From: Aminobacter sp. AP02
GTDB taxonomy: Bacteria > Pseudomonadota > Alphaproteobacteria > Rhizobiales > Rhizobiaceae
Assembly (NCBI RefSeq): GCF_003148805.1
Contig: NZ_QGGX01000003.1
Coordinates: 248,001-312,000, forward strand
Length of the DNA stretch: 64,000 nt
Direction: 5' to 3'
The notes under the pieces were generated by a model. The model was given only the letters and a program-made list of their open reading frames with translations. It was not told the DNA's origin and did no database searches. This document shows, piece by piece, positions 44,262 through 54,497 of the stretch (position 1 is the stretch's first letter; every line of letters begins with the position of its first letter). The position numbers were made by a program, and so were the translations under genes.

Positions 44262-46907
44262 ATGCGCACTGATACCGGACAGGTGTTTCGTCTCGAAGAC
44301 TACCGGCCGAGCGACTACCTGATCCCCAGGACCGAACTCGATTTCCGCCTCGGACAAGACAGCACGAAGGTAGTGGCGCGACTGACCATCGAGCGCCGCG
44401 CAGGCGTCGACAAGCCGGTGCCGCTCGAACTCGACGGTGACGGACTGACGCTGCGCCGCATCGAGATCGACGGCCAACCGCTGGATGCCGCCGATTTCGA
44501 CGCCACGCCCGATCGGCTGGTCATCCACAATCCGCCCGCAACCGGTCACTTCACGCTACTGATCGAGACCGAACTCGTGCCGTCGCGCAACGAAGCGTTG
44601 ATGGGGCTCTATCGCTCCAGCAAGGTCTATTGCACGCAGTGCGAGGCCGAAGGCTTTCGCCGGATCACCTATTTCCTCGACCGGCCCGACATCCTGTCGG
44701 TCTACACAGTTCGCATCGAAGCCTTGCGCTCCGAGGCGCCGCTGCTGCTCGCCAACGGCAATCCGGTCGAGGCGGGCGAGCTTACCGATGGCTGGCACTT
44801 TGCCGTTTGGCATGACCCCTTCCCCAAGCCGTCCTACCTCTTTGCCCTGGTCGCCGGCGATCTCGGCTGCATCAAGGATCGCTTCGTCACGGCATCTGGC
44901 CGCTCGGTCGAGCTAGGGATCTATGTCGAGCACGGCAAGGAAAACCAGGCCGGCTACGCCATGGATTCGCTGCGCCGCTCGATGACATGGGACGAGGAGG
45001 TGTTTGGCTGCGAATACGATCTCGACGTCTTCAACATCGTCGCCGTGTCCGATTTCAACATGGGGGCGATGGAGAACAAGGGTCTCAATATCTTCAACGA
45101 CAAGTATGTGCTTGCCGACGAGGAGACCGCGACCGACGCCGATTTCGCCAATATCGAAGCGATCATCGCGCATGAGTACTTCCACAATTGGACAGGCAAC
45201 AGAATCACTTGCCGCGACTGGTTCCAGCTCTGCCTGAAGGAAGGGCTGACCGTTTTCCGCGACCACGAATTCTCCGCCGACCAGCGCTCGCGCGCCGTCA
45301 AACGCATCGCCGAGGTGCGCACCCTGCGGGCTCATCAGTTCCCCGAGGACCAGGGGCCGCTGGCCCATCCGGTGCGGCCGCGCCGCTATCGCGAGATCAA
45401 CAACTTCTACACGGCCACCGTCTACGAAAAGGGTTCCGAGGTGGTGCGGATGATCCGTACCGTGCTGGGCGCTGAGCTGTTCCGCCAAGGCATGGACCTG
45501 TACTTCGAGCGCCACGACGGCGATGCCGCGACCATCGAGGATTTCCTCAAGGTGTTCGAGGATGTGTCCGGCCGCGACCTGTCGCAATTCGCGCTCTGGT
45601 ATCATCAGGCCGGGACGCCGAACCTCAGCGTGACCACGGCGCACAATCCGGCAGCAGCCGAGTTCACCATCGAAATCGAGCAGTCTGTGCCCCCGACGCC
45701 GTCGGAAAGCCGCAAGCGGCTGATGCATATTCCGCTTGCCTTCGGCCTTGTCGGGCCAGACGGCAAGGACATGGCATATGCCAGCGCCGAGGGTGCTACC
45801 GTCGAAAACGGCGTCATCCATGTCCGCAAGCGCAAGCACGTGGTGACGTTTTCGGGAGTTACCGAACGGCCGGTGCTGTCGCTCAACCGCGGCTTCTCGG
45901 CACCGATCACACTGAGCATCGAGCAGCGGCCGGAAAACCAGATCTTCCTCGCCTCGCACGACAGCGACGCGTTCTCGCGCTGGCAGGCGTTCAACACGCT
46001 CCTGACCGATGCAACCATCGGCGCGTTCAAGAACATCCTCGGCGGCAAGCAGCCGGCGTTCAGCGCCGACCTGACCGCGCTTGCCGGGCGCATCGCCGGC
46101 GACAATGCGCTGGAGCATGCGTTCCGGGCGCTGGCGCTTGCCCTGCCTGGTGAAGCCGACATCGCCCGCGACATCGGCAAGAACATCGATCCTGATGCGA
46201 TCTTTGCCGGGCGCGAGGCGCTGGCGAGGAAGATCGCGGAGAGCAATAGCGGAGTCTTTTCGCAGCTTTACGAGGATTTGCGCATGTCAGGCCCCTTCTC
46301 GCCTGATGCCGCAAGTGCCGGCCGCCGCGCGCTGCGCAACATCCTGCTGGACTATCTCGCCATGCTGCCAGGCGGCGCGCCTCTGGCATCCGCGCATTTC
46401 GCTGCCGCAACCAACATGACCGACCGTGCCGCAGCGCTTGCGGTGCTGGCGCATCGCCATGCCGGCTCGGTGGAAGCCAAGGCAGCGCTTTCCGAATTCG
46501 ACAAGCGCTACCGAAGCGACCCGCTGGTCATGGACAAGTGGTTCATGATCCAGGCGACAGCGCCGGGCGCAGGTGCCGTCGATGCTGTGAGAACGCTGGT
46601 CGAGCATCCGGCTTTCTCGATCGCCAACCCCAACCGTGTGCGCTCGCTGATCGGCGGCTTCGCCAGCGCCAACCAGACTGGCTTCCACCGTGCCGACGGT
46701 GCGGGCTACACCTTCTTTGCCGAAACGGTTCTAACAGTTGAAAAGCGTAATCCGCAGGTCGCCGCACGCCTCGCCACTGCCCTTCGGTCGTGGCGTTCGC
46801 TCGAGCCGAAGCGCCAGGCCAAGGCGCGCGCCGCGCTGCTTTCGATCCAGGCCAAGGAAGGGCTGTCGGCCGACCTGCGCGACATCATCGAGCGCACACT
46901 GGCTTGA
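44262..46907 (+). CDS. pepN: Aminopeptidase N
   Basis: An 881-residue zinc metallopeptidase of the M1 family that removes N-terminal residues from peptides in the cytoplasm. The exopeptidase motif GAMENKG is at about 268-274, the zinc motif HEYFHNWTGNR starts at His304 with the third ligand Glu327 (CLKEGLTVF), and the C-terminal region is the DUF3458-type ARM repeat domain of bacterial PepN. Length is typical. ATG 44262 has AGGAAG nine bases upstream. It is divergent from the molybdopterin gene across about 150 bp and followed by the PleC-like kinase. Confidence 0.96.
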   Translation: MRTDTGQVFRLEDYRPSDYLIPRTELDFRLGQDSTKVVARLTIERRAGVDKPVPLELDGDGLTLRRIEIDGQPLDAADFDATPDRLVIHNPPATGHFTLLIETELVPSRNEALMGLYRSSKVYCTQCEAEGFRRITYFLDRPDILSVYTVRIEALRSEAPLLLANGNPVEAGELTDGWHFAVWHDPFPKPSYLFALVAGDLGCIKDRFVTASGRSVELGIYVEHGKENQAGYAMDSLRRSMTWDEEVFGCEYDLDVFNIVAVSDFNMGAMENKGLNIFNDKYVLADEETATDADFANIEAIIAHEYFHNWTGNRITCRDWFQLCLKEGLTVFRDHEFSADQRSRAVKRIAEVRTLRAHQFPEDQGPLAHPVRPRRYREINNFYTATVYEKGSEVVRMIRTVLGAELFRQGMDLYFERHDGDAATIEDFLKVFEDVSGRDLSQFALWYHQAGTPNLSVTTAHNPAAAEFTIEIEQSVPPTPSESRKRLMHIPLAFGLVGPDGKDMAYASAEGATVENGVIHVRKRKHVVTFSGVTERPVLSLNRGFSAPITLSIEQRPENQIFLASHDSDAFSRWQAFNTLLTDATIGAFKNILGGKQPAFSADLTALAGRIAGDNALEHAFRALALALPGEADIARDIGKNIDPDAIFAGREALARKIAESNSGVFSQLYEDLRMSGPFSPDAASAGRRALRNILLDYLAMLPGGAPLASAHFAAATNMTDRAAALAVLAHRHAGSVEAKAALSEFDKRYRSDPLVMDKWFMIQATAPGAGAVDAVRTLVEHPAFSIANPNRVRSLIGGFASANQTGFHRADGAGYTFFAETVLTVEKRNPQVAARLATALRSWRSLEPKRQAKARAALLSIQAKEGLSADLRDIIERTLA

Positions 46908-47147
46908 TTCAGGGCTGAACCAGGTTGAGACCTTCTTCCGGATGCGGCGGCTTCTGAAATCCAGGGGCTGCCGCATTGGCTTGTCGGGCGATACGCCACA
47001 GCCAATTCGGCTGACTTTTAGCCAAGTTTTAATCTTTTTCACCCGCCCCACTGGACAAGGCGAATCAGCTTTGATTCTTTAGTGACGATTCGGAAGTTCG
47101 GCGTATGCCGGATCATCTACCAGGAAACGGGATTTGGGGAGCCATTT

Positions 47148-49478
47148 ATGGCAAAGGCGGACGCGTGGGGCGCGCCCGATGAGACTGCTTTTGGCCGTCG
47201 CAGGCAGGCGCGTGGCGCTGGCTTGTCGGGCAATGCACGTCTTATCGCCGAACCCGCCTACCGCCGGCTCCTTGCCGCCGAGCCCTTGCTCCGCCGCTCG
47301 ATCCCGTCGCTGATCGTCATTTTTCTGATTATCGTTGCCGGTACGCGCATCCTGTCGATGATGGCGTTGCGCGATGACGTGGAACGTAACGCCAAGGCGA
47401 TCCTGGCGCTTTCAGCCGGCGAACTTGTCAATTCGCTCATGGTCGGGGCGACGACCGAGGTTCCGCTGGCCTCGGCAAGCCAGGACCTGCTCGAGCGTAC
47501 CAGCCAGCAAGGCACGCTCAGCCGCAGCCACGTCATTGCCCTGACCGACCAGAACTTCCGTATCGTCGCCGTCAGCCCGCAGTCGACGGGATGGCAAGGC
47601 CAGGCGCTCGACGCCATCATTTCGGGCGGCCAGCCGCTCTTCATGTTCGGCGACCGCGCCGGCGTGATGGACGTGCGCATCGGTGGGCAGGACTGGCTCG
47701 CCGCAGTCAGCCTCGCCGACGGCAAGCGCGCAGCCGCCGTCGCTTTGGTGCCGCAAGACGCGGTGTACGCCGAATGGCGCAAGACGGTGTCGCTGAACGT
47801 TGCGCTGTTCGTGATGACCGCCGGCATCCTGATCATCATTCTCTACGCCTATTTCAGCCAGGCGGCGCGCGCCCAAGCGGCCGACGGTATCTATCTCGAA
47901 GCCCATGAACGCATCGACCTGGCGCTGGTGCGCGGCAAATGCGGGCTGTGGGACTGGGACATGGTGCGCGGCAAGATGTACTGGTCGCGCTCGATGTATC
48001 AGTTGCTCGGCTACGAAGCCTGCGAAGCGATGCTGTCGTTCGGCGAAGTCGCGCGCATCATCCATCCCGAAGACGGCGACCTGTTCGAACTGGCCAACCA
48101 GGTGGTGGCGCGCGAAGTCGACCATATCGACCGCGTGTTCCGCATGCGCCATGCCGACGGTCGCTGGGTATGGATGCGCGCCCGTGCCCAGGTGGTCGAT
48201 CCAGAGGCGCCCGAAATCCAGATGACCGGCATTGCCGTCGACATCACCGAGCAGCGGCACCTGGCCTTGCGCTCGGAGGCGGCCGACCAGCGGCTGAGGG
48301 CGGCGATCGAGAACATCACCGAATCCTTCGTGCTTTGGGATGCCAATGGCCGCCTGGTGATGTGCAACTCCAAATATCAGCACGACAACGGCCTGAGCGA
48401 CCGCGACGTGCTGCCCGGAATGGCGCGCCAGGACCTCGAAGAGCGCATGGTCGCCTTCGCTTCGGAGCGGCGGCTGGCCAGCGCCAATGGGCCACGTGCG
48501 GGCGCGACCTACGAACGCCAGTTGGCGGACGGGCGCTGGCTGCAGGTCAACGAACTGACCACGCGCGACGGCGGCATGGTGTCGGTCGGGTCCGACATTA
48601 CCCAAATCAAGCAGCACCAGGACAAGCTGATGGAGAGCGAGCGCCGCCTGATGGCGACGATCCACGATCTCAGCCTGGCGCGGCGTTCGGAGGAAGAGCG
48701 CTCACACGAACTGGTCGAGCTCAACCGCAAATACATGAAGGAAACCGAGCGCGCCGAGGCCGCCAATCGCGCCAAGTCGGAATTCCTCGCCAACATGTCG
48801 CATGAGCTTCGCACGCCGCTCAACGCGGTCATCGGATTTTCGGAGCTGATGGAAGGTCGCCTCTTCGGCCCGATGGGCTCGCCGCGCTATGAAGAATACG
48901 CCCGCGACATCAATTCCAGCGGCAAGTATCTCCTGGGCGTCATCAACGACATACTCGACATGTCGAAGATCGAGGCCGGCCAGTTCTCGATGGACCGCGA
49001 GGAGATCGATCTCTGCCCGCTGATCCGCGAGACCGTCAGGGTCGTTTCGCTGCAGGCAGCGCAGAAGTCGATCACCGTCGAGACACAGATCGCCGACTCC
49101 ATGACGCTGTTCGCCGACCGCCGCGCGGTCAAGCAGATCGTCATCAACCTGTTGTCGAACGCGGTGAAGTTCACCGGCCAGGGCGGACGCATTTCAGTGC
49201 GGGCACGCAATGCGTCTGGCGCGCTCACGCTCAGCATCGAAGACAATGGCTGCGGCATCCCGAAACATGCGCTGGGCAAGCTCGGCCGGCCGTTCGAGCA
49301 GGTGCAGAACCAGTTTTCGAAAAACCATGCCGGCTCGGGCCTGGGTCTCGCAATCTCGCGCTCGCTGGCCGAGTTGCATGGCGGCGCGCTGAAGATCAGG
49401 TCGACGGAAGGCGTCGGCACGATCGTGTCGGTGCGAATTCCGGTGCGCCGCGTCGAGCGCATGGCCAAGGCCGCCTGA
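47148..49478 (+). CDS. pleC: PAS-domain sensor histidine kinase, PleC/PdhS-like
   Basis: A 776-residue membrane kinase. Two membrane segments (about 51-72 and 215-240) enclose a 140-residue periplasmic domain. Two PAS domains follow (about 262-375 and 385-500), a coiled linker, and a HisKA domain with HELRTPLNAVIGFSELMEG around His552. The following LGVINDILDMSKIEAG segment and HATPase motifs DNGCGIPK and GSGLGLAIS are intact. The dimerisation sequence is of the PdhS group, which controls the DivK/CtrA cell-cycle pathway. I name it pleC because, from memory, the Sinorhizobium pleC lies beside glnE and the degP regulators, as here. ATG 47148 follows GGGGAG. Confidence 0.75.
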   Translation: MAKADAWGAPDETAFGRRRQARGAGLSGNARLIAEPAYRRLLAAEPLLRRSIPSLIVIFLIIVAGTRILSMMALRDDVERNAKAILALSAGELVNSLMVGATTEVPLASASQDLLERTSQQGTLSRSHVIALTDQNFRIVAVSPQSTGWQGQALDAIISGGQPLFMFGDRAGVMDVRIGGQDWLAAVSLADGKRAAAVALVPQDAVYAEWRKTVSLNVALFVMTAGILIIILYAYFSQAARAQAADGIYLEAHERIDLALVRGKCGLWDWDMVRGKMYWSRSMYQLLGYEACEAMLSFGEVARIIHPEDGDLFELANQVVAREVDHIDRVFRMRHADGRWVWMRARAQVVDPEAPEIQMTGIAVDITEQRHLALRSEAADQRLRAAIENITESFVLWDANGRLVMCNSKYQHDNGLSDRDVLPGMARQDLEERMVAFASERRLASANGPRAGATYERQLADGRWLQVNELTTRDGGMVSVGSDITQIKQHQDKLMESERRLMATIHDLSLARRSEEERSHELVELNRKYMKETERAEAANRAKSEFLANMSHELRTPLNAVIGFSELMEGRLFGPMGSPRYEEYARDINSSGKYLLGVINDILDMSKIEAGQFSMDREEIDLCPLIRETVRVVSLQAAQKSITVETQIADSMTLFADRRAVKQIVINLLSNAVKFTGQGGRISVRARNASGALTLSIEDNGCGIPKHALGKLGRPFEQVQNQFSKNHAGSGLGLAISRSLAELHGGALKIRSTEGVGTIVSVRIPVRRVERMAKAA

Positions 49479-49509
49479 AGCGACAGCAAGGCCGTTACAT
49501 CAGCGTCGA

Positions 49510-49537
49510 CCTTCCCGGAGATTGCTCCCCGGGAAGG
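49510..49537. terminator. Hairpin between convergent kinase and EF-hand genes
   Basis: Arms CCTTCCCGG and CCGGGAAGG enclose a ten-base loop. No marked T-run follows on either strand. Confidence 0.55.
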
Positions 49538-49553
49538 CTGACAGACAAGCGGA

Positions 49554-50015
49554 TTATTTCATTTCACCGCCGTCGTGACCGCCGTGACGGCCAGGACCAT
49601 GGCGTGGCAGCTCGTCCTGAGCAACCTTGCCGTCGTCGTTGCGGTCCATCAGCGCGAACATCTTCTTTTCGCGAGACTGGATGGCGTCGGTGGTCAGCGT
49701 GCCGTCGCTGTCGCTCGCGTAGCGCGACATGATACGCTTGGCCATCTCCTCGAAACGAGCTTTCTCCAACGCGGCGGCGAGTTGCTCCACCGTGACCTTG
49801 CCGCCATTGTCGGCGACGATCTTCTTCAGCCGCGTGTCCATCGCCGCCGAGAATTGGTCGAAGGTCAGGCTGCCGCCGGCATCCTTCATCGCCTTCTGGA
49901 GCCGCATCTTGCCCGGCCCTCGCATGCCATCGCCGCCGTTCTGTTCAGCGTAGGCGGTGCCGGCAACACCGGCCAGGGCGATGAAGGCGAGCGCGAGCGT
50001 GGTGGACGTTTTCAT
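49554..50015 (-). CDS. Secreted EF-hand calcium-binding protein
   Basis: A 153-residue exported protein. The signal peptide MKTSTTLALAFIALAGVAG ends near AYA/EQN. One good EF-hand loop, DRNDDGKVAQDE (124-135), is preceded by weaker ones (SDSDGTLTTD near 101-110; DNGGKVTVEQ near 69-78; AGGSLTFDQ near 46-54), giving two EF-hand pairs, mostly degenerate. The C-terminus is rich in His, Gly and Asp (RHGPGRHGGHDGGEMK) and could bind metal. Calmodulin-like periplasmic proteins of this kind are frequent in Hyphomicrobiales. ATG 50015 is preceded by GGAGAAGTACC. Confidence 0.88.
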   Translation of the reverse strand: MKTSTTLALAFIALAGVAGTAYAEQNGGDGMRGPGKMRLQKAMKDAGGSLTFDQFSAAMDTRLKKIVADNGGKVTVEQLAAALEKARFEEMAKRIMSRYASDSDGTLTTDAIQSREKKMFALMDRNDDGKVAQDELPRHGPGRHGGHDGGEMK

Positions 50016-50084
50016 GGTACTTCTCCAACTGCACCGTTTACCCCCGATGCAGTTGGAAACGAGCCCGGCTTCCCACCGCCGGCA

Positions 50085-53045
50085 TCATCGTTTCCCACGA
50101 AGCAGACGGTCGAAATGCGTTCTGACCTTCTGCGACGTTTCGTGGAGGTGTGCCTCAAGCACGCCGAAATCAGGAAGATCGGTTGCCGCAAGCAGCAGGT
50201 CCGACAGTCCTGGCGGAACATCGTTCCGCTCGAACGCACCGGTGAGGCACAACCTCGTCATCTGTGTGATTGCCGAATAAAGCGCATAGGCATCGACCAG
50301 ATCCTGGCGGGTTTGCGCGTCGGCAAAGGCTGGCGCCAGCCTGTGCAGCGTGTCGGCCGTACCCGTGGCATGACCCGGTCCTTCGAGCTGGCCCGTCAGC
50401 ACGGCCACCTGGGCGATGAACTCGAGATCGATCAATCCGCCAGGCACAAGCTTGATGTCCCACAAATGGTGCGGTGGCTTTTCGTCCTCGATCATCTGGC
50501 GCATGTCGCGCGCCTCGGCGGCAATCTTCGCCGCATCGCTCGGCAAGGCGATGATCGTGGCAACCTCGGCCTCGACCTCGCTACACAGCGAGGCATCACC
50601 GGCTATGGGCCGGGCGCGAGTCAGGGCCATGTGCTCCCAGGTCCAGGCGTCTTCGCGCTGGTACTTGCGGAACGACGAGATATGGGTCGCGACCGGCCCC
50701 TTGTTGCCAGATGGGCGAAGCCTGAGGTCGAGTTCGTAGAGCACCCCCTCGGCCGTGGGAGCCGAGACTGCAGCGATCAGGCGCTGGGTCATGCGCGCAT
50801 AGTAGTGAGAAGGGGCGAGCGGCCTTTCGCCATCCGACTCCTCGGCATGCTCGTCATGGTCGTAGAGCAGTATCAGATCGACATCGGAGCCGGCGGTCAG
50901 TTCGCGGCTGCCAAGCTTGCCCATGCCAAGGATGGTGACGCGCCCGCCCGCAACCTTGCCATGGCGTCGCGCGAACTCGGCTTCGACGGCTTCAAGGGCC
51001 GCACCGACGGTCAGGTCGGCGAGATCGGAAAAGGCCTTGCCGGCACGCGCGGAGTCGATAGCTCCGGCAAGCAGGCGCACTCCGATGAGGAACTTCTGCT
51101 CGGCTGCGAAGATGCGCAGCCGGTCCAGCACCTCCTCGTAAAGCCGCGTGCTTTCGAGGAAGGCCGACAGCCGCGCGGCAAGGTAGGCGCGGTCCGGCAG
51201 CTCGGACAGTAATGCGGGATCGAGCAGGCCGTCGAAGACATGCGGGCGGCGCGTGATGATGCCGGCAAGCCGCGGCGCAGCCCCCATGATGGTGGCGAGG
51301 AGCTTGAGCAGTGCCGGGTTGGACTGCAGTAGCGAAAACAGCTGGATGCCGGCGGGAAGACCCGCGAGGAATTCGTCGAAACGCATCAGCGCCTCATCGG
51401 CCCGACGAGTCTTGCCGAAGGCTTCGAGCAGCGCTGGCGTGAGCTCGGTCAGGCGCTCGCGCGCTTCGGCCGACTGGGTGGCGCGATAGCGGCCGAAATG
51501 CCAGCTGCGGATGACACGGCAGATATCGGATGGGCGCTGGAAGCCGAGCTGGTGCAATGTGTGAAGCGTATCAGGGTCGTCGACATCGCCGGTGAAGACG
51601 AGATTGCCGACGCCTGAGGAAAGCTCGGGCGCTGCCTCAAACAGGGCCGCATAGTGCCGCTCGACCTCCTGCAACGACGCCCGGAAGGCCTTCGAAAAGG
51701 CTTCGGCGTCGGTGAAGGCAAGCATGTGGGCGATGCGGGCCAGACCCTCGTCATCATCCGGAAGTGTGTGAGTCTGTTCGTCGGCGACCATCTGGATGGC
51801 GTGCTCGACGCGGCGCAGGAACCAGTATTGCCGCTCCAGCGCGTCGCGGGCCTCCATCGTGATCCAGCCGCGTACCGCAAGCTGGTCGAGCATCGAAACC
51901 GTGGCGCGGCCGCGCAACTCGGGAAAGCGGCCACCAGCGATCAGTTGCTGGGTCTGGACGAAAAACTCGATCTCGCGGATGCCGCCGCGGCCAAGCTTGA
52001 CGTTATGACCTTTGACGGCGACCTCGCCGTGGCCCTTGTGGGCATGGATCTGTCGCTTGATCGAATGGACGTCGGCGATGGCCGCATAGTCCATATACTT
52101 GCGCCACACATAGGGCTGCAGTTCCTTGAGGAAGGCTTCGCCGGCAGCAATGTCACCAGCCACGGGGCGTGCCTTGATCATCGCGGCGCGCTCCCAGTTC
52201 TGGCCGCGGCTTTCGTAGTAATGCAGCGCCGCATGGATCGAGATCGCCAGCGGCGTCGAGCCGGGGTCGGGACGCAGGCGCAGGTCGGTGCGGAAGACGT
52301 AGCCGTGTTCGGTGCGGTCCTGCATGATACGGACCAGCCGCCTGGTCAGGCGCGCGAACAGTTCGGTTGCTTCATACGGATCGCCGATCGCCGGTGCTTC
52401 CGGATCGAAGAAGACGACGAGATCGATGTCGGAGGAGAAATTGAGTTCGTGGGCGCCAAGCTTGCCCATGCCGAGGAGGATCCAGCCGGAACCGATTGTC
52501 GGATGCTCGGGATCGGACAGCTTGAGCTTGCCCTGCCCATGTGCGTCCCTGAGCAGGAAGTTCACGGCAGCGCTGGTGCACAGGTCGGCCAAGTCGCTCA
52601 GGCGACGCACGCTGACCGAGGCATCGGCCTCGCCGGCGAGATCGGCCAGGGCGATGAGAAAATGCGCCTCGCCTTTCAGCTGGCGCAACCGCATCATCAG
52701 GATAGCCTCGGTCGTGCCCTCTTCGCGCGGGATGGCGGCGATCGTCTCGCCGATCGCCTGAAGCCGCTCCTCGACGCTCTGGTCGAACAGCCGGTCGAGC
52801 ATTTCCGGCTGCCGTCGCGCGCTGGCGCGCATGAATTCGGAAAGATCAAAAACCGCGGCAAGGAAATCCTGGGCAGGCCCCTTGGCCTCGAGGAAAGCCG
52901 CAAGCCGGCCAAGCCCCTCCTCCTTGGCGAGGTTCGCCAGGTCGGAGAGTTCGCGCCCCGCGCGTTCCGGATCGAGGGCCACGACATCGACTACTGGCGT
53001 CAGCTGCCATCCGGTCGCGTTCTTCCTGGCCGCCGCGCTTTTCAT
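50085..53045 (-). CDS. glnE: Bifunctional glutamine synthetase adenylyltransferase/deadenylylase
   Basis: A 986-residue two-headed enzyme that adenylylates and deadenylylates glutamine synthetase in response to PII protein and glutamine. The N-terminal nucleotidyltransferase (deadenylylase) site is HELNFSSDIDLVVFFD (about 203-218); the C-terminal adenylylase site is SRELTAGSDVDLILLYD (about 714-730). Two helical regulatory regions follow the catalytic domains, with HFGRYRATQSAEARERLTEL in the middle. Its ATG 53045 touches the stop of the upstream kinase gene with no spacer, so both are on one transcript. Nitrogen control is thus tied to an envelope-type two-component operon. Confidence 0.96.
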   Translation of the reverse strand: MKSAAARKNATGWQLTPVVDVVALDPERAGRELSDLANLAKEEGLGRLAAFLEAKGPAQDFLAAVFDLSEFMRASARRQPEMLDRLFDQSVEERLQAIGETIAAIPREEGTTEAILMMRLRQLKGEAHFLIALADLAGEADASVSVRRLSDLADLCTSAAVNFLLRDAHGQGKLKLSDPEHPTIGSGWILLGMGKLGAHELNFSSDIDLVVFFDPEAPAIGDPYEATELFARLTRRLVRIMQDRTEHGYVFRTDLRLRPDPGSTPLAISIHAALHYYESRGQNWERAAMIKARPVAGDIAAGEAFLKELQPYVWRKYMDYAAIADVHSIKRQIHAHKGHGEVAVKGHNVKLGRGGIREIEFFVQTQQLIAGGRFPELRGRATVSMLDQLAVRGWITMEARDALERQYWFLRRVEHAIQMVADEQTHTLPDDDEGLARIAHMLAFTDAEAFSKAFRASLQEVERHYAALFEAAPELSSGVGNLVFTGDVDDPDTLHTLHQLGFQRPSDICRVIRSWHFGRYRATQSAEARERLTELTPALLEAFGKTRRADEALMRFDEFLAGLPAGIQLFSLLQSNPALLKLLATIMGAAPRLAGIITRRPHVFDGLLDPALLSELPDRAYLAARLSAFLESTRLYEEVLDRLRIFAAEQKFLIGVRLLAGAIDSARAGKAFSDLADLTVGAALEAVEAEFARRHGKVAGGRVTILGMGKLGSRELTAGSDVDLILLYDHDEHAEESDGERPLAPSHYYARMTQRLIAAVSAPTAEGVLYELDLRLRPSGNKGPVATHISSFRKYQREDAWTWEHMALTRARPIAGDASLCSEVEAEVATIIALPSDAAKIAAEARDMRQMIEDEKPPHHLWDIKLVPGGLIDLEFIAQVAVLTGQLEGPGHATGTADTLHRLAPAFADAQTRQDLVDAYALYSAITQMTRLCLTGAFERNDVPPGLSDLLLAATDLPDFGVLEAHLHETSQKVRTHFDRLLRGKR

Positions 53046-54497
53046 CTATTCGTCCTTCGATCCGGGAAAGCTCATCAGGACCGATAATCCGGGATTGCCG
53101 GGCAAAAGATCAAGCCGGCCATTGTGAAACTTCATCACGGCATGCGCCAGGCTAAGACCGAGCCCGGAACCCGGCTGCGAGCGGCTCTGTTCCAGCCGCA
53201 CGAAACGCTCGGTGGCACGCTTGCGGTCGCCTTCGTCGGGGATGCCAAGCCCGTTGTCGGCCACCAACAAGTGGATTTCGTCACCTTCGCGCTTGAGCGC
53301 CACGCTGACATGCGGCGCCTCGACCGCGCCGGCGGAGTATTTGATGGCGTTGTCGACCACATTCGAGAGTGCCTGGGCGATCAGCTCGCGATTGCCGTTG
53401 ATCATGAATTCGCCAGCGGCATGAGCCTCCAGGCCGACTCCCAGTTCCTCGGCGACCGGCTCGTAGAGCTCGAAAACGTCATGGACGACAGCGGAAAGGT
53501 CGACCTTGGCCACGGATTCGGCGGAATATCCGGCCTCGAGCCGCGAGATCATCAAGATGGCGTTGAATGTGCGGATGAGCTGGTCGGACTCGGCGATGGT
53601 GCCTTCCAGCACCTCGCGATAGTCGGCCCCCGTCTTCTTTCCCGACAGTGCCGCCTCGGCGCGGTTGCGCAGGCGTGTCAGCGGCGTCTTGAGATCGTGG
53701 GCGATATTGTCGGAGACCTGCTTCAGCCCGTCATTGAGATGGGCGATGCGGGCCAGCATGACGTTGAGGTTTTCGGCGAGCCGGTCGAACTCGTCGCCCG
53801 CGCCGGTGACCGGAAGGCGGCCGGTCAAATCACCGGCCATGATGCGTCGGCTGGCCTCCGAAACGCCGTCGATGTGCTTCAATGCGCGGCGGCCGACGAA
53901 ATACCAGATCAGCAGGCCGCCAAACCCCATCATGCCGAGCGCAACCATCAGCGCCCGCTGCACGACATCGCGAAAACGCTCCGGTTCGCCAAGATCGCGG
54001 CCGACCATCAACAGCATCTGGTTGGGAAGCCGCAGTACCACCGCGATGGCGTTGTGCCGCTCCTCGGTGACAATCTCCGAATCGGTTTTTTCGGTGCCTG
54101 CCGGCGTACGCCTGCCGGCGACTTCGCCATAGCGTTCGTAAGAGAAGGGCAGTTCGGTCCAGCCTTCGCGCTGGAGCACGCCTGGCTGGATGCTCTGGAC
54201 ATTGCCCGACAGGATCTGGCCGTTGGGGTCAGCAAGCAGATAGAGATTGGCGCCCGGCTGCCTGGCCCGCTGTTCGACCACCCGCACAAGCGTGGGGATG
54301 CCGCCGCGCTGATAGGCGCGGGCAAGGCCGAGCACTTCTTCGTTGATGGTTTCCTGCGTCTGTACCATCAGCATGCGCGCCGAAAGCGACGTCATGTAAA
54401 AGACGAGCAGGACCGCACAAAGCGCGAAAAGCAGCAGATAGAGCGCCGACAGGCGCGCTGCCGTGGTCTTCATGATGGCTGGCAGTCTGAACGCCAT
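53046..54497 (-). CDS. Sensor histidine kinase (OmpR-partner type) upstream of glnE
   Basis: A 483-residue kinase. Membrane segments lie near 15-37 and 183-201, enclosing a periplasmic sensor domain of about 140 residues. A HAMP linker (about 202-255) leads to the HisKA motif NIAHDLKTPLTRLRNR with His267, and the ATPase has DNGLGIPDEGD and GSGLGLSLAHAV. The overlap of its start with the regulator stop (ATGA) shows coupling. The regulator-kinase pair lies beside degP, suggesting it senses envelope damage; the Sinorhizobium order is the same by recall. A start at Met9 (MKTTAARL) is also possible. Confidence 0.9.
   Translation of the reverse strand: MAFRLPAIMKTTAARLSALYLLLFALCAVLLVFYMTSLSARMLMVQTQETINEEVLGLARAYQRGGIPTLVRVVEQRARQPGANLYLLADPNGQILSGNVQSIQPGVLQREGWTELPFSYERYGEVAGRRTPAGTEKTDSEIVTEERHNAIAVVLRLPNQMLLMVGRDLGEPERFRDVVQRALMVALGMMGFGGLLIWYFVGRRALKHIDGVSEASRRIMAGDLTGRLPVTGAGDEFDRLAENLNVMLARIAHLNDGLKQVSDNIAHDLKTPLTRLRNRAEAALSGKKTGADYREVLEGTIAESDQLIRTFNAILMISRLEAGYSAESVAKVDLSAVVHDVFELYEPVAEELGVGLEAHAAGEFMINGNRELIAQALSNVVDNAIKYSAGAVEAPHVSVALKREGDEIHLLVADNGLGIPDEGDRKRATERFVRLEQSRSQPGSGLGLSLAHAVMKFHNGRLDLLPGNPGLSVLMSFPGSKDE

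Noticed and set aside
49575-51212. 545-codon plus-strand frame over the EF-hand and glnE genes
   Set aside because: It crosses two well-supported minus-strand genes and shows only antisense-type composition.
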